Below, one piece after another: positions 8,035 through 17,300 of a stretch of 57,135 nt of DNA. The stretch lies in the NCBI RefSeq assembly GCF_014641495.1, contig NZ_BMHV01000021.1, positions 1 through 57,135 on the forward strand, read 5' to 3'. The DNA comes from Terasakiella brassicae. Lineage in GTDB: Bacteria > Pseudomonadota > Alphaproteobacteria > Rhodospirillales > Terasakiellaceae. Under the pieces are notes generated by a model, which saw nothing but the letters and a program-made list of their open reading frames with translations, was not told the DNA's origin and did not search any database. The position numbers were made by a program, and so were the translations under genes. How positions within the stretch are numbered: position 1 is the first letter of the stretch; every line of letters begins with the position of its first letter.

Positions 8035-11000
8035 TTTCTTCGATCAGTTTGACTTCTTCGGCGGTGAGGTCGAAGAGTTGATAGACGAGGGCGTTGATTT
8101 TGGCTTCATTAGCTTCGATCTCTGCGGTAAGGGCATTGATTTGCTGTTTGGTTTCGCTCAGCAATTCTTCCCAGTCGTTGCGTTCCTTCAACGGGATGTC
8201 GGCCTTGAACTTGGATTTAATCTCGGCCTGAAAGGCCTTGAAATCTTCAAGCTCCCACCATGACTTAAGCTTATTTGAGAGTTTGGCTTCACGCTCAGGA
8301 GGACAAAGGTCTGGGATGCGGCGAACGATGGATCGCTGGAGCTTATAGCGTTTTTCTGCGGCTGATTGGCAAGCCTTGGCTAAAGAAGATAAAACCTCTT
8401 TTTGCGCTTCGTCCACACTTGGTATAGGTAACGTTTGCATATACTGAATTCTCAGCTCATGAAAACCACCCCGAACTGCTGGAGACATGCCAGTTATGAT
8501 GTACCAATATGTTGAGCTATTTAATAAACCTAATAACAAATAGTCGCTTTCAGGGATGATATAGCTTTTATCGTTAGAATAAAAATGACTGTTATCAAAA
8601 TTAAACAATCTTTCCTGACAAAAGTGTGGGTAGTTAATTTTTAGTTTTTGAAATTCATCATGGTAATCAACAGTATCTTGAATTTCATACCATTGGTATG
8701 TCCCTGTTTTTCTTCCTTTCCACTTATCATCTTTGTTTTTAGGTTTCCAATTTGATGGCTTGGGCTCCAGTTTTTCTCGGTATTGCTCAAGATGCTTTAA
8801 AACTGCTGGGTAATTTTCAATATCTATCCCACGTCTAGTGAAAATCAGATACAAATCCCGGCTTTCAGCATGCCATCGTTTAAGGTCTTTACCCTCCAGA
8901 AATGGCTTAATTATTTCTGCTGATTTAGGGTCCTCTGAAATCAATCTATCTCGCGTTTTCTTATCGATAACAAAAGCTTCATTTCGCCCAGTTTTAATAC
9001 CATATAGTGGTGCTCCGTAAACCTCTTTCAATGATTTACGATTGCCTTTAATTTTTTTACGCAATGCCCATAAGCGTTCATCTTCCAGTTCCCATGCTTC
9101 GCTTGAAAGATTGATCTGACTGTAAGGCGCTTTATTTTTATCAAACGCTTTCCCAAAGTTCGAATTAGGTAGCTCCGTCACATTCCAAAACATAACCTGA
9201 TGATCTTTTGAAACCTCACCCTGTTTCATAATCAGGATTGCGGGATAAGTCGTGACACCTTCAAAGACCTGTGTATCTCCAAAATTGACCACTGTTTCTA
9301 GTGATGCGTTGTTTGAAAGATATTCCCTTAAGGGCTTGCCTGAGGCTGTCTTGAAAAAGGTCGCATTAGAAATATAACCAAGATGACCACCTTTTTTAAG
9401 CAAACGCAGCCCACGTTCAAAGAAATAGCAATATAGGTCAGCGACCCCATGATAGACACTAAACCTTTTCTCAAGGTAAGGCTTCATGGGTGAAATTAAT
9501 TCCTGCCTCACATAAGGCGGGTTCCCCAGCACCACATCAAACCCGCCATCATTATAGACTTCAGGGAAAGCTTCTCTCCAGCTAAAGCCATGTTCGAGGT
9601 AGGCATAATTGGCATCTTCAATGATGCTGTCCCCGACCCGCAGGTGGTCATCCAGACTGTCCAGCACCTTGCCGCGCCGTGCTGTCTTGAGCCAAAGCGA
9701 GAGCTTGGTGATTTCAACACTTTCGGAGTTCACGTCCACACCAAACAGGTTTTTCGACAAAATTTCACCATCCGGGTCAAACAAACCCGGTTGCGCCCCG
9801 GATAGATCAGCTACCTTGGCATTGACCCGGTGATATTCAGCTTTCAGGTAATCAAAGGCCGTTACCAGAAAAACGCCAGAGCCACAGGCCGGATCAACAA
9901 TGCGCAGTTTACCCAGACGTTTTTGATATTCTTTCCAGGCTTTCAGCTCGGAGCCTTTGCCACGCCATTGCAATTCTTCATAGGGCTTACCAAGGCTGGC
10001 CTTGACCACATTGCCTTTCAGGCAATCGTCAAACAATTCTTCCAAGTGACCGCCCAAGGTTTGGTCCACAATAAAGCGGGCAATGTAATCCGGTGTATAA
10101 ACAACGCCATCACGCTTGCGCTTGCCTTTGGTGCCTTTGGCTTTTTTAGGTTCTTCTTCAACCTCATCGCCCCGGGCAATGGCTTGAAGGCGTTCAAGAT
10201 CGGTGATGGATTGTTCGAAAATATGACCCAGGATCGTGACGCTGACTTCAGAAGCAAAGTCATATTCGCCCAGACGTTTGAACCCTTCACAAACCAGATC
10301 ATCCAGCTTGAGCTTGTCAATCCCCGGATGGCGCTTGAACAAACCACCGTTATAGCGCGGGATATTCAGGTCCTTGCTGCCTTTGTCGATGGCCTTGAAC
10401 AGACCTTTGAAATTGTCCCAAACCGGTTTGGGGTTGTACGGATCAGCGTGCTCAAATGCTTTTTCAAGGCTGCGTTCCGGAAGCAAGCTGGTGTCTTCAG
10501 CAAAGGCCACAAACAACACCCGGTCAAGGATCGTCTGGGCATAGGCAATTTGGGTTTCCCCATCCAGATCAGGGGCGGCTTTTGCAACCTGGTCAATCAG
10601 CACATGACGAATTTCTTTATAATCATCATAGAGTTTGTTGGTAATGTCTTTTTCTTCACGCTGGCTGGCTGCCAAATGGTCTTGCGTGCGCCCTGAAAGC
10701 AAAGCGTCTGCCGACAAAAACATCATAAAGCGGGCGTATTCTTCCGGCTTGGTCAGGTCTGCAAAATAGAATGTTTCATATGTCAGACTGCCCGTTGCGT
10801 AAGAATAAAGCCGAAGCTCAACATAATTGCACACCAAAACCCATCCGCAGCCGGGTACGGCATTTGCGTATTCCCAGGCTTGCTGCACCGGGGTTTTATT
10901 GCGCCCCGGCATCATGGCATCAAGGTCTTTGGTTTTTGCGCCCTTAAGTTCAAAAGGAGCAAGGATTTTCGTTCCTTCATTGGAAAATATGCCAAGAGCC

Positions 11001-11275
11001 AAATCTACTTCGCCGCGACCAATATTCTGTTCAGCCGTAACGGTCCATTGGTCACCCGTAGTGAAATCCTGATAGCCTAAAACACCTTCAACGATTTTAG
11101 ACTTAAACGACCCATGAAGGGCTGTTTCTTTTTGCAGGTAGATTGAACCATCCTGAATGGAACCCGCCCAATCTGTGAGCGTTTTCAAATGCTCATCCGG
11201 AATTGGTGCAGGATGCTCCCCAACTTGCTTTTTGATATATTTTTTATTGAATAACGGCATCCCCACCACCCGCAT
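8027..11275 (-). CDS. Type IIG restriction enzyme / N6-adenine DNA methyltransferase
   Basis: 1082 aa in one chain. The N-terminal nuclease part has GRGEVDLALG...APFELKG (PD-(D/E)xK pattern, about residues 88-115). The methylase follows: GVVYTPDYIARFIVD, motif I DPACGSGVFLV (about 470) and motif IV VVLGNPPYVRQE (about 600), an N6-adenine methylase of the Eco57I class. The C-terminal part (IKTGRNEAFVID, FLEGKDLKRW, YLLLGLLNSSTYWYI) is the target-recognition region, and the end is coiled coil. MPLFNKK at 11260 is an alternative start. It is the first gene of the operon leading to the membrane protein and DarTG. PglX of BREX is similar in layout, but no other BREX gene is present. Confidence 0.88.
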   Translation of the reverse strand: MRVVGMPLFNKKYIKKQVGEHPAPIPDEHLKTLTDWAGSIQDGSIYLQKETALHGSFKSKIVEGVLGYQDFTTGDQWTVTAEQNIGRGEVDLALGIFSNEGTKILAPFELKGAKTKDLDAMMPGRNKTPVQQAWEYANAVPGCGWVLVCNYVELRLYSYATGSLTYETFYFADLTKPEEYARFMMFLSADALLSGRTQDHLAASQREEKDITNKLYDDYKEIRHVLIDQVAKAAPDLDGETQIAYAQTILDRVLFVAFAEDTSLLPERSLEKAFEHADPYNPKPVWDNFKGLFKAIDKGSKDLNIPRYNGGLFKRHPGIDKLKLDDLVCEGFKRLGEYDFASEVSVTILGHIFEQSITDLERLQAIARGDEVEEEPKKAKGTKGKRKRDGVVYTPDYIARFIVDQTLGGHLEELFDDCLKGNVVKASLGKPYEELQWRGKGSELKAWKEYQKRLGKLRIVDPACGSGVFLVTAFDYLKAEYHRVNAKVADLSGAQPGLFDPDGEILSKNLFGVDVNSESVEITKLSLWLKTARRGKVLDSLDDHLRVGDSIIEDANYAYLEHGFSWREAFPEVYNDGGFDVVLGNPPYVRQELISPMKPYLEKRFSVYHGVADLYCYFFERGLRLLKKGGHLGYISNATFFKTASGKPLREYLSNNASLETVVNFGDTQVFEGVTTYPAILIMKQGEVSKDHQVMFWNVTELPNSNFGKAFDKNKAPYSQINLSSEAWELEDERLWALRKKIKGNRKSLKEVYGAPLYGIKTGRNEAFVIDKKTRDRLISEDPKSAEIIKPFLEGKDLKRWHAESRDLYLIFTRRGIDIENYPAVLKHLEQYREKLEPKPSNWKPKNKDDKWKGRKTGTYQWYEIQDTVDYHDEFQKLKINYPHFCQERLFNFDNSHFYSNDKSYIIPESDYLLLGLLNSSTYWYIITGMSPAVRGGFHELRIQYMQTLPIPSVDEAQKEVLSSLAKACQSAAEKRYKLQRSIVRRIPDLCPPEREAKLSNKLKSWWELEDFKAFQAEIKSKFKADIPLKERNDWEELLSETKQQINALTAEIEANEAKINALVYQLFDLTAEEVKLIEENV

Positions 11276-11356
11276 AGATTTAGCCCTTTATTTTTGTCAT
11301 GCTTTTTAATGTTAGACAACCGCTTGAAAGCATTTTTTACAGTTCAGACCTTCAGA

Positions 11357-12406
11357 TTAATTCAAACCATACCAGGTTGATCGCCCTGCCCCGTATCGTA
11401 CCAACAGTCCCCGATCAACCAATGTTTTAAATGTGGCCTTCAAGGTGTTAGGACTTGCGCCTTCTTCTCGGACCATATCGCGGGTTGTGACGCGGCCATG
11501 ATCGCGCACATAATCCAGAATTTTTATAGCCAGTTCCGGCAATTCCATCAGGGCATTCTTTTCACGTTCAACCTTAACCTCAAGACCGCGTTTTTGTTGT
11601 TGAAGGGCGCGCATGAAAAAGCCGAGCCAGGGTTGCCAATCCGGTGCATCGCCCCGAATTGTGCCTTGGGTTTGGCGCAGGGCGAGATAATAACCTTCCT
11701 TACTGTTTTCAATCACGCTTTCCAATGAGGAATAAGGCACATAGGCATAACCGGCCTTCAGCAATAAAAGCGTTGTTAAAACACGGCTCAAACGGCCATT
11801 GCCATCCTGAAACGGATGAATTTCCAAAAAGACCACAACAAACACAGCAATGATAAGCAACGGATGGAAATGCTTTGTCTCCCATGCCTCATCAAACCAG
11901 GCGATCAATTCTTCCATCCTGCGGGGTGTATCAAAGGGCGAAGCTGTTTGAAAAACGACACCGATCATATTGCCTTGATCGTCAAAGGCCCCGACATCGT
12001 TTCTAACCGTTTTATAGGCCCCACGGTGGCGTTCATCCTTACCGCTGTATTTCAATAAATCGCGATGAAGCTGCTTAATATAATTTTCTGTGATGGGAAT
12101 ATCCTGCCAGACATGGATAATCGTATCCATTACCTCCGCATATCCGGCTACTTCCTGTTCATCACGGCTCCCGAGACGGGCGATTTCAAGATTGCTTAAA
12201 AGCTTCTCAACTTCACGGTCCGAAAGCTGGCTTCCTTCAATCCGGGTCGATGAGCCAATACTTTCAATGGTTGCGACATTGCGAAGCGCTTTAAGACGCT
12301 CTGGCGCAAGTGTTCCCAAGGCCCGCCACGCGCCTTTGAACTCATCAACTTCTGCAATGAGGGTTAATAACTCTAGTGTGATTTTTAGTGTCTCGGTGTT
12401 TATCAT
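11357..12406 (-). CDS. Fic family protein
   Basis: 349 aa. Fic proteins usually transfer AMP from ATP to protein hydroxyls. The catalytic loop HPFQDGNGRLSR lies near residue 196 with the expected His. The N-terminal inhibitory motif SSTRIEGS (S-x-x-x-E-G, about residue 52) marks a class II, self-inhibited enzyme, so no separate antitoxin is needed. The C-terminus (about 280-349) is a winged helix (DHGRVTTRDMVREEGASPNTLKATF) that could bind DNA and autoregulate. Its start codon falls inside an array of ACCGG repeats (12405-12470). It is divergent from the S24 repressor gene. The target protein is unknown. Confidence 0.88.
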   Translation of the reverse strand: MINTETLKITLELLTLIAEVDEFKGAWRALGTLAPERLKALRNVATIESIGSSTRIEGSQLSDREVEKLLSNLEIARLGSRDEQEVAGYAEVMDTIIHVWQDIPITENYIKQLHRDLLKYSGKDERHRGAYKTVRNDVGAFDDQGNMIGVVFQTASPFDTPRRMEELIAWFDEAWETKHFHPLLIIAVFVVVFLEIHPFQDGNGRLSRVLTTLLLLKAGYAYVPYSSLESVIENSKEGYYLALRQTQGTIRGDAPDWQPWLGFFMRALQQQKRGLEVKVEREKNALMELPELAIKILDYVRDHGRVTTRDMVREEGASPNTLKATFKTLVDRGLLVRYGAGRSTWYGLN

Positions 12407-12470
12407 ACCGGTAAATATACCGGATTATACCGGATTGTAAACCGGGATATTTACCGGATTATACCGGATT
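12405..12470. promoter_or_regulatory. Array of ACCGG operator-like repeats at the fic start
   Basis: Six ACCGG cores occur at 12407, 12419, 12429, 12441, 12453 and 12463, spaced 10-12 bp. The 19-bp unit taccggattataccggatt appears twice. The array overlaps the fic translation start and its promoter region. A likely binder is the C-terminal winged helix of the Fic protein itself or the S24 repressor encoded divergently. Confidence 0.65.
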
Positions 12471-12571
12471 AAATACTCAAATCTAAGATTGTGCATTTTT
12501 GCTCAAACAATTGCCCATCTATTCTTTCCATGTTAGAAAAGTGCAATTACGTATTTAAACAAAGCAAAATC

Positions 12572-13411
12572 ATGTCGAACCATCAAGAAATTCTACGAAC
12601 AAAAGCATTCATACGTGAACTTGAAAAAATTAGTGGCTGGACCATCAGCCGTATGGCAAAAGATGCAGGTTTTGCCCATACGACACTAAGCCGTTTTATG
12701 AAAACCGAGAACCCAAAACATAATGTGAAGTTCTCTACGCTTAGTGCAATTGCAAATAACCTCTTAAACAAGGTTGAATCTCAAGTTTCCTTGAAATCTC
12801 ACCAAATTGTTGAGCGTTTACTTGAAGAAAATGATGGTATTCTCCCAATTGGACTTGCGCCCGAAGACATTGAAAAAGTCTGGTATCTTGCTCAAGCAAT
12901 AGAAAAGTTTGGCATACCGACTAAAGGAAATGAATCCGTTCCCAGCTATTCACCAAAAGAGCTTCGCATTGTTGAACTTGCCGCGGCAGATGAATGGAGA
13001 CCTGAATACATCCATTCCTTATCGACAGAAACCATAAAGACCGTTCCCTACCCTTATAAACTTTATCCGGATACTGTTGTAGGCATCGAAATCCTTGATA
13101 ATTCAATGAACAAACGATTCCCTAAAGGCAGCATCCTTATATGTACTCCCGATAGCAAGGGAGCCATCCAAGAGATCGGAAAATACTACATTTTTGCACG
13201 CTACAATGAAGAGACCGAAAGAACAGAAATCTCCTGTAAACGCCTTGAAAAAGACGATGAAGGCAATCTCTGGCTTTACCCCGAAAGCACCGACCCACGG
13301 CACATACCAATATCTTTGGACAATGATCTCAAAAACAAAAATGGTACTACGCAAGTTCACTTTAGCACCGATATAATCGCTCACATAATTGGTGCTATTG
13401 TTAAATTTTAG
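12572..13411 (+). CDS. S24-type (LexA/CI-like) repressor
   Basis: About 279 aa from ATG 12572 (MSNHQEIL); upstream in-frame ATGs would add a poorly conserved stretch. Residues about 15-55 form a helix-turn-helix (SGWTISRMAKDAGFAHTTLSRFM). The C-terminal half is an S24 peptidase-like domain, with the serine in EILDNSMNKRFPKGS and the lysine in EISCKRLEK, so RecA-stimulated self-cleavage is possible. It lies between fic (divergent) and the excisionase/integrase pair (same strand), the position of the master repressor of an integrative element. The S-M motif lacks the usual Gly before the serine, so cleavage activity is uncertain. Confidence 0.75.
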   Translation: MSNHQEILRTKAFIRELEKISGWTISRMAKDAGFAHTTLSRFMKTENPKHNVKFSTLSAIANNLLNKVESQVSLKSHQIVERLLEENDGILPIGLAPEDIEKVWYLAQAIEKFGIPTKGNESVPSYSPKELRIVELAAADEWRPEYIHSLSTETIKTVPYPYKLYPDTVVGIEILDNSMNKRFPKGSILICTPDSKGAIQEIGKYYIFARYNEETERTEISCKRLEKDDEGNLWLYPESTDPRHIPISLDNDLKNKNGTTQVHFSTDIIAHIIGAIVKF

Positions 13412-13502
13412 ATAATGTGTGCATTATTGATCTTGACTAATTTATATCTCTTTGCCCATTATTACTCATCCACGAGAGTAAAATGACAAATGGAGATAAG
13501 TC

Positions 13503-13748
13503 ATGATCGAACGCATGTTATCAGACAAACAAGCCGCACGGAGGGCGGGCCTCTCGGTCCCGACCTTTATGAAGCTTGTTCATGAGGGGTTACTTCCACC
13601 CCCTATCAAATACCCAGGCATAAAACGGAACCTTTGGGATGTCGTCCTGCTAGATCGAAGTCTTGATAAACATTCTGGCCTTTTGAATTCAGTACATAAC
13701 GCACGGGAAGAAGCCCGAAGGAGGTTCCCGAATGCGCAGCAATCTTAA
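13503..13748 (+). CDS. AlpA/excisionase-like small HTH protein
   Basis: 81 aa with a MerR-like helix-turn-helix at the N-terminus (LSDKQAARRAGLSVPTFMKLV) and a wing (LPPPIKYPGIKRNLWDV), the pattern of AlpA and Xis factors that direct excision of integrative elements. GGAGA lies just upstream of the ATG. Its 3' end overlaps the integrase gene by 17 bp, so the two are co-translated and probably act together in excision. Confidence 0.75.
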   Translation: MIERMLSDKQAARRAGLSVPTFMKLVHEGLLPPPIKYPGIKRNLWDVVLLDRSLDKHSGLLNSVHNAREEARRRFPNAQQS

Positions 13749-14751
13749 ATATGTTCAAATTATAAAACGTAAGGGCAAGCCATATGCCTATTATCGCAGA
13801 GGCGGCCAACGTCAACGTATTGAAGGCGATCCACACAGCCCTGCTTTTTTGGCATCCTATGCCAGAATTCATGCAAGCTTTGAAGAACTTCCTCCAATCC
13901 CGAATGGTGGCTTTCATGACCTTTGCGAAGAATATCTCCGCAGTCAGGACTACCTAGGCTTAAAGGAAGGCACACGGCAGGAATACCGGCTGGATATTGA
14001 TAAACTCCGTTCCGTTTTCGGGCCGATGGAAATCTACGAAATCGACCGATCCTTGCTCAAGGAATACATGGGGTCATTGAGCAATAAAAAAGGAACAGCC
14101 AACAATCACCTGCGAATGCTAAAAAAGCTCTTTAACTTCGCTGTTGAAGTTGATTACCTCAAAGCCTCCCCTGCAAATGGTATCAAGCCCTATAAAGGTG
14201 GCACACACCTTCCCTGGAGTGATGAAGAAGTTGCAAGCTTCATGGAAGCTGAAAGCACACCTACAGTGCTTAAACAGGTTATGGCCTTTGCCCTTTATAC
14301 CGGTCAGCGCCAAGGTGACCTCATCAACATGAAATGGAGCCATATCAACAACGGCAGACTAAAAGTCGTTCAGCAAAAAACTGGTGTTGAGCTTTGGGTC
14401 CCCATTCATCCAACATTGCAGCAGATCATTTCAGCAATGCCGAAGAACAACATCCATGTTCTGACAACCCCAACCAATCTGAAATGGACGGCATCTAACC
14501 TGAAACTCAAATTCAAAACCGCAAGCCGCGCTGCTGGCATTCCCGAAAACAAGGTTTTTCATGGACTGCGGAAAACGGCAACGGTCAAGCTGATTGAAGC
14601 CGGTTGCACCTTTGATGAAGTCAAAGCCATCACGGGGCATAAAACATCATCGATGGTGGAACTTTATGCCCGAGGAACCAATCAGGAACGATTAGCCTCC
14701 CAAGCCATGCTTAAATTGGTCGAAAGTGTAAAATTAAAATCCGAAGTGTAA
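13732..14751 (+). CDS. int: Tyrosine recombinase (island integrase)
   Basis: 339 aa. The SAM-like core-binding domain lies at about 55-140 and the catalytic domain after it: Arg in YTGQRQGDL, His-x-x-Arg in FHGLRKT (about 277/280), His in ITGHKT (about 303) and Tyr in ELYARG (about 312). The set is complete. It marks one end of the defence island. The other end and the att sites are not seen; no tRNA lies beside it, and the next gene on the right (HNH) is core-like, so the boundary should fall within 14752-14778. Confidence 0.88.
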   Translation: MRSNLKYVQIIKRKGKPYAYYRRGGQRQRIEGDPHSPAFLASYARIHASFEELPPIPNGGFHDLCEEYLRSQDYLGLKEGTRQEYRLDIDKLRSVFGPMEIYEIDRSLLKEYMGSLSNKKGTANNHLRMLKKLFNFAVEVDYLKASPANGIKPYKGGTHLPWSDEEVASFMEAESTPTVLKQVMAFALYTGQRQGDLINMKWSHINNGRLKVVQQKTGVELWVPIHPTLQQIISAMPKNNIHVLTTPTNLKWTASNLKLKFKTASRAAGIPENKVFHGLRKTATVKLIEAGCTFDEVKAITGHKTSSMVELYARGTNQERLASQAMLKLVESVKLKSEV

Positions 14752-14778
14752 AAACACCACTGCAAGTGTTTGATTTCT

Positions 14779-15339
14779 CTAATCTTCCAGTTCCGTATCC
14801 CAATAAAGAAAATCCCGCCAACTCTCATGTAAATGGTTGGGCGGGAAGAAACGGCCGTGTTCTTGAAGTTCGAAACTGCTGGGTCTATAGGGCGGGGTCA
14901 TTAACTTCATCCCGGCATCTTTAATACTGAGATGTCCCTTTTGCGTATTACACGGCCTGCATGCCGTCACGATATTTTCCCAATGGGTCCGCCCGCCCCT
15001 GCATTTGGGTAGCACATGATCAAACGTCAAATCCTGTGCTGGTAACTGCACCCCGCAATATTGACAGGAAAACATATCGCGCAAAAACAGATTGAAACGG
15101 GTAAAGGCAACCTGAGAAACCGGTTTTGCGTATTCTTTTAACGCAATAACGCTCGGCAACTTCATTTCAAGGCTGGGAGAATGCACACAGGTATCATATT
15201 CCGACACCACCTGTACCCGCCCGGTAAAGACATTTCGAATGGCTTCTTCCCAGGACCATAGAGACAGCGGGTAGTAGCTCAAAGGACGGAAATCCGCATT
15301 GAGGACGAGGGCCGGGTAATGCATCGGCGAGGCATACAT
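14779..15339 (-). CDS. HNH endonuclease family protein
   Basis: 186 aa, of the conserved alphaproteobacterial HNH family. The core is FSCQYCGVQL, then LTFDHVLPKCRGGRTHWENIVTACRPCN: two CxxC pairs binding structural zinc and the DH...N...H catalytic elements. The N-terminal half (VLNADFRPLSYYPLSLWSWEEAI) is characteristic of this group. The true biological role is unknown; it is found as a stable chromosomal gene rather than as a defence gene. It is divergent from gluQ. Confidence 0.8.
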   Translation of the reverse strand: MYASPMHYPALVLNADFRPLSYYPLSLWSWEEAIRNVFTGRVQVVSEYDTCVHSPSLEMKLPSVIALKEYAKPVSQVAFTRFNLFLRDMFSCQYCGVQLPAQDLTFDHVLPKCRGGRTHWENIVTACRPCNTQKGHLSIKDAGMKLMTPPYRPSSFELQEHGRFFPPNHLHESWRDFLYWDTELED

Positions 15340-15420
15340 TCGTTTAACCTCCTGTCTATCAATGATTATACCCTAACAAATCCCTATGACAAAGGAGTTA
15401 CAGAATATATAAAAGTTGTC

Positions 15421-16254
15421 ATGATCATTGAGACCACCCGTTTTGCCCCAAGCCCCAGCGGCTACCTGCATTTAGGCCATGCCTACAGTGCCCGGTTCAG
15501 TGCTGAACAGGGGCAACGTTTTCTCCTGCGTATCGAAGATATAGATCAAGGACGCTGTCGCCCTGAATTTATCGATGCCATTTATGACGACCTCAACTGG
15601 CTTGGCCTGTCATGGGAAATACCGGTGCGCATTCAATCACAACATATGGACGATTACCAAAAGGCCATAGACAAGCTGAACAGTCAGGGTCTTTTGTATC
15701 CTTGTTTTTGTACACGCAAGGATATTCAGGCCGAGGTTGCCCGTTCAGCACATGCCCCGCATGGTCCCGATGGGCTTCTTTATCCCGGTACCTGTCGCAA
15801 TTTAACCCAAAGCCAAAGTGAAGACCTGCTGGCGGACGGCAAAGCCTTTGCATTGCGTCTTGATATGACCAAAGCCTGCCAGTACGCAGGCCCCCTTCAT
15901 TGGGTAGATCATGCGCATGGCAAACAACAGGCCACGCCGGAAATTTTCGGTGATATTGTACTGGCCCGCAAAGACACCCCGACCAGCTATCATATTTCTG
16001 TCACGGTTGATGATGATTTACAGGATATTTCACTGGTGACGCGCGGTGAAGACCTGTTCCACGCCAGCCATATCCATCGTTTGCTACAAGCCCTACTGGG
16101 TCTGAATGTTCCGCAATATCATCATCATGCACTGCTACATGGCAAAGACGGCAAGCGATTTGCCAAACGGGACAAATCGCTGACCATCCGTTCTTTGCGT
16201 AACAAAGATTATAGCCCACAACAGGTCTGGGACATGTTAGAGGATTTCAGATAA
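15421..16254 (+). CDS. gluQ: Glutamyl-Q tRNA(Asp) synthetase
   Basis: 277 aa from MIIETTRFAPSPSG. This is a truncated GluRS paralogue that activates Glu and attaches it to queuosine at the wobble base of tRNA(Asp). The HIGH-like motif is YLHLGHA, a zinc site is suggested by CFC...YPGTC, and the KMSKS-like loop is KRFAKRDKS. There is no anticodon-binding domain, as expected. The frame is open 34 codons further up, but alignment to the family begins at MIIETTRF. Its 3' end overlaps the convergent bluB gene by 18 bp. Confidence 0.9.
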   Translation: MIIETTRFAPSPSGYLHLGHAYSARFSAEQGQRFLLRIEDIDQGRCRPEFIDAIYDDLNWLGLSWEIPVRIQSQHMDDYQKAIDKLNSQGLLYPCFCTRKDIQAEVARSAHAPHGPDGLLYPGTCRNLTQSQSEDLLADGKAFALRLDMTKACQYAGPLHWVDHAHGKQQATPEIFGDIVLARKDTPTSYHISVTVDDDLQDISLVTRGEDLFHASHIHRLLQALLGLNVPQYHHHALLHGKDGKRFAKRDKSLTIRSLRNKDYSPQQVWDMLEDFR

Positions 16255-17001
16255 GAAACGGCCCTCTTGCGCGGCAGCCTGTTGGTCCTTCAAGGTTTGC
16301 GTCAGTGAATTTTGTTCACTTTGGCCCCATTGATCGAAATGCAGAATATCTTCGATCGCCAAACGTTCGCGCCAATTGGCCATTTCCAATTCTGGCTTTT
16401 GATAAAAGTGGCTGACATAACCGATACAAAGATAGGCAATCACTGTAATATTTTTCGGAATACCCAAGACCTCTTTCACAGCCTTTTCGTTAAAAATGCT
16501 CACCCAACCAACGCCGAGGCCTTCGGCACGCGCCGCCAGCCATAAGTTCTGCACAGCACAAACACTGGAATATAAATCCATTGTCTTTTGATGGGTTCGT
16601 CCCACCACCACAGGGCCGGAACGGGACCGATCACAGGTAATCACCAGATTGACCGGACTTTCCAGAATACCTTCCAGCTTAAGGCTGCGATAGGTTTCGC
16701 GGCGTTCTTCCTCAAACATGTCAGCGGCTTCATTATGGGCCGTTTTAAACAGGTCGTGAACCTTTTGTTTCACCTCTTGCTGCTTCACCACCATAAAATC
16801 CCACGGCTGCATAAAACCAACAGAAGGCGCATAATGTGCAGCGGTGATTAAACGGGCAAGTTTATCATCTTCAACCGGGTCCGGCTTGAACTGCCCGCGC
16901 ACATCGCGACGTTCAAAAATCGCACGGTACACACCGTGACGGTCATTTTCACAAAAATCGATTTCAGGCTGAATAGGCAAAGTCGTTCCATCCATTTTCA
17001 T
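16237..17001 (-). CDS. bluB: 5,6-dimethylbenzimidazole synthase BluB
   Basis: 254 aa of the nitroreductase fold. It converts reduced FMN with O2 into dimethylbenzimidazole, the lower ligand of vitamin B12. Family markers: RRDVRGQF, HYAPSVGFMQPWDF (the flavin and substrate lid), ESPVNLVITCDRSRSG and GLGVGWVSIF. It starts at 17001 behind AAGGGGAA. A cobalamin riboswitch in its leader (17055-17235) makes repression by B12 very likely. Its presence implies aerobic B12 biosynthesis in this organism. Confidence 0.93.
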   Translation of the reverse strand: MKMDGTTLPIQPEIDFCENDRHGVYRAIFERRDVRGQFKPDPVEDDKLARLITAAHYAPSVGFMQPWDFMVVKQQEVKQKVHDLFKTAHNEAADMFEEERRETYRSLKLEGILESPVNLVITCDRSRSGPVVVGRTHQKTMDLYSSVCAVQNLWLAARAEGLGVGWVSIFNEKAVKEVLGIPKNITVIAYLCIGYVSHFYQKPELEMANWRERLAIEDILHFDQWGQSEQNSLTQTLKDQQAAAQEGRFLSEIL

Positions 17002-17054
17002 TCCCCTTAAATGGATTATTTCAGAAACGAACGTCCAATCCGTTTCATCAAACT

Positions 17055-17235
17055 TCCCGACAGGCCGGTCTTCTGACTTCGGTTCATTCCGTTGTAAACG
17101 ACCTTCCCAAGCAAAACTCAGTGGTCAAAATTGTCACAACAGTCCCCGTTACAGCGTTGGGCACGTAGCGGACTTTCACCGCTTTCCCGATTATCCTGTC
17201 TGGTTTCATCAAAACAGGCACCCGTGGGCTATGTA
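17055..17235 (-). promoter_or_regulatory. Cobalamin riboswitch upstream of bluB
   Basis: Read on the minus strand it shows the conserved elements in order: GGTGCC, ATCGGGAAAGCGGTGAAAGTCC, a GCCC..GTAACGG segment (B12 box region), CCACTG, TGGGAAGG, and GAAGTCAGAAGACCGGCC. These are the hallmarks of the AdoCbl riboswitch. The aptamer ends about 55 nt before the bluB start, leaving room for RBS occlusion. The remaining bases to 17300 hold only the AT-rich promoter region. Confidence 0.92.
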
Positions 17236-17300
17236 AGGCTTTTATATAGGTTGTTCTTCAAGTTTACAATGTAGAAAAGTAAATTATAACATTTCCAAAA

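Noticed and set aside
9830-10696. 288-aa open frame on the plus strand
   Set aside because: It lies wholly antisense to the type IIG gene, has no RBS and a low-complexity composition that mirrors the coding strand.
8027-11275. BREX system (PglX-like methylase)
   Set aside because: Layout is similar but no BrxA/B/C/L or PglZ gene is present, and an N-terminal nuclease motif fits type IIG better.
11357-12406. Two-gene Fic toxin-antitoxin module
   Set aside because: The inhibitory motif SSTRIEGS is inside the same protein, and no small antitoxin gene is adjacent.
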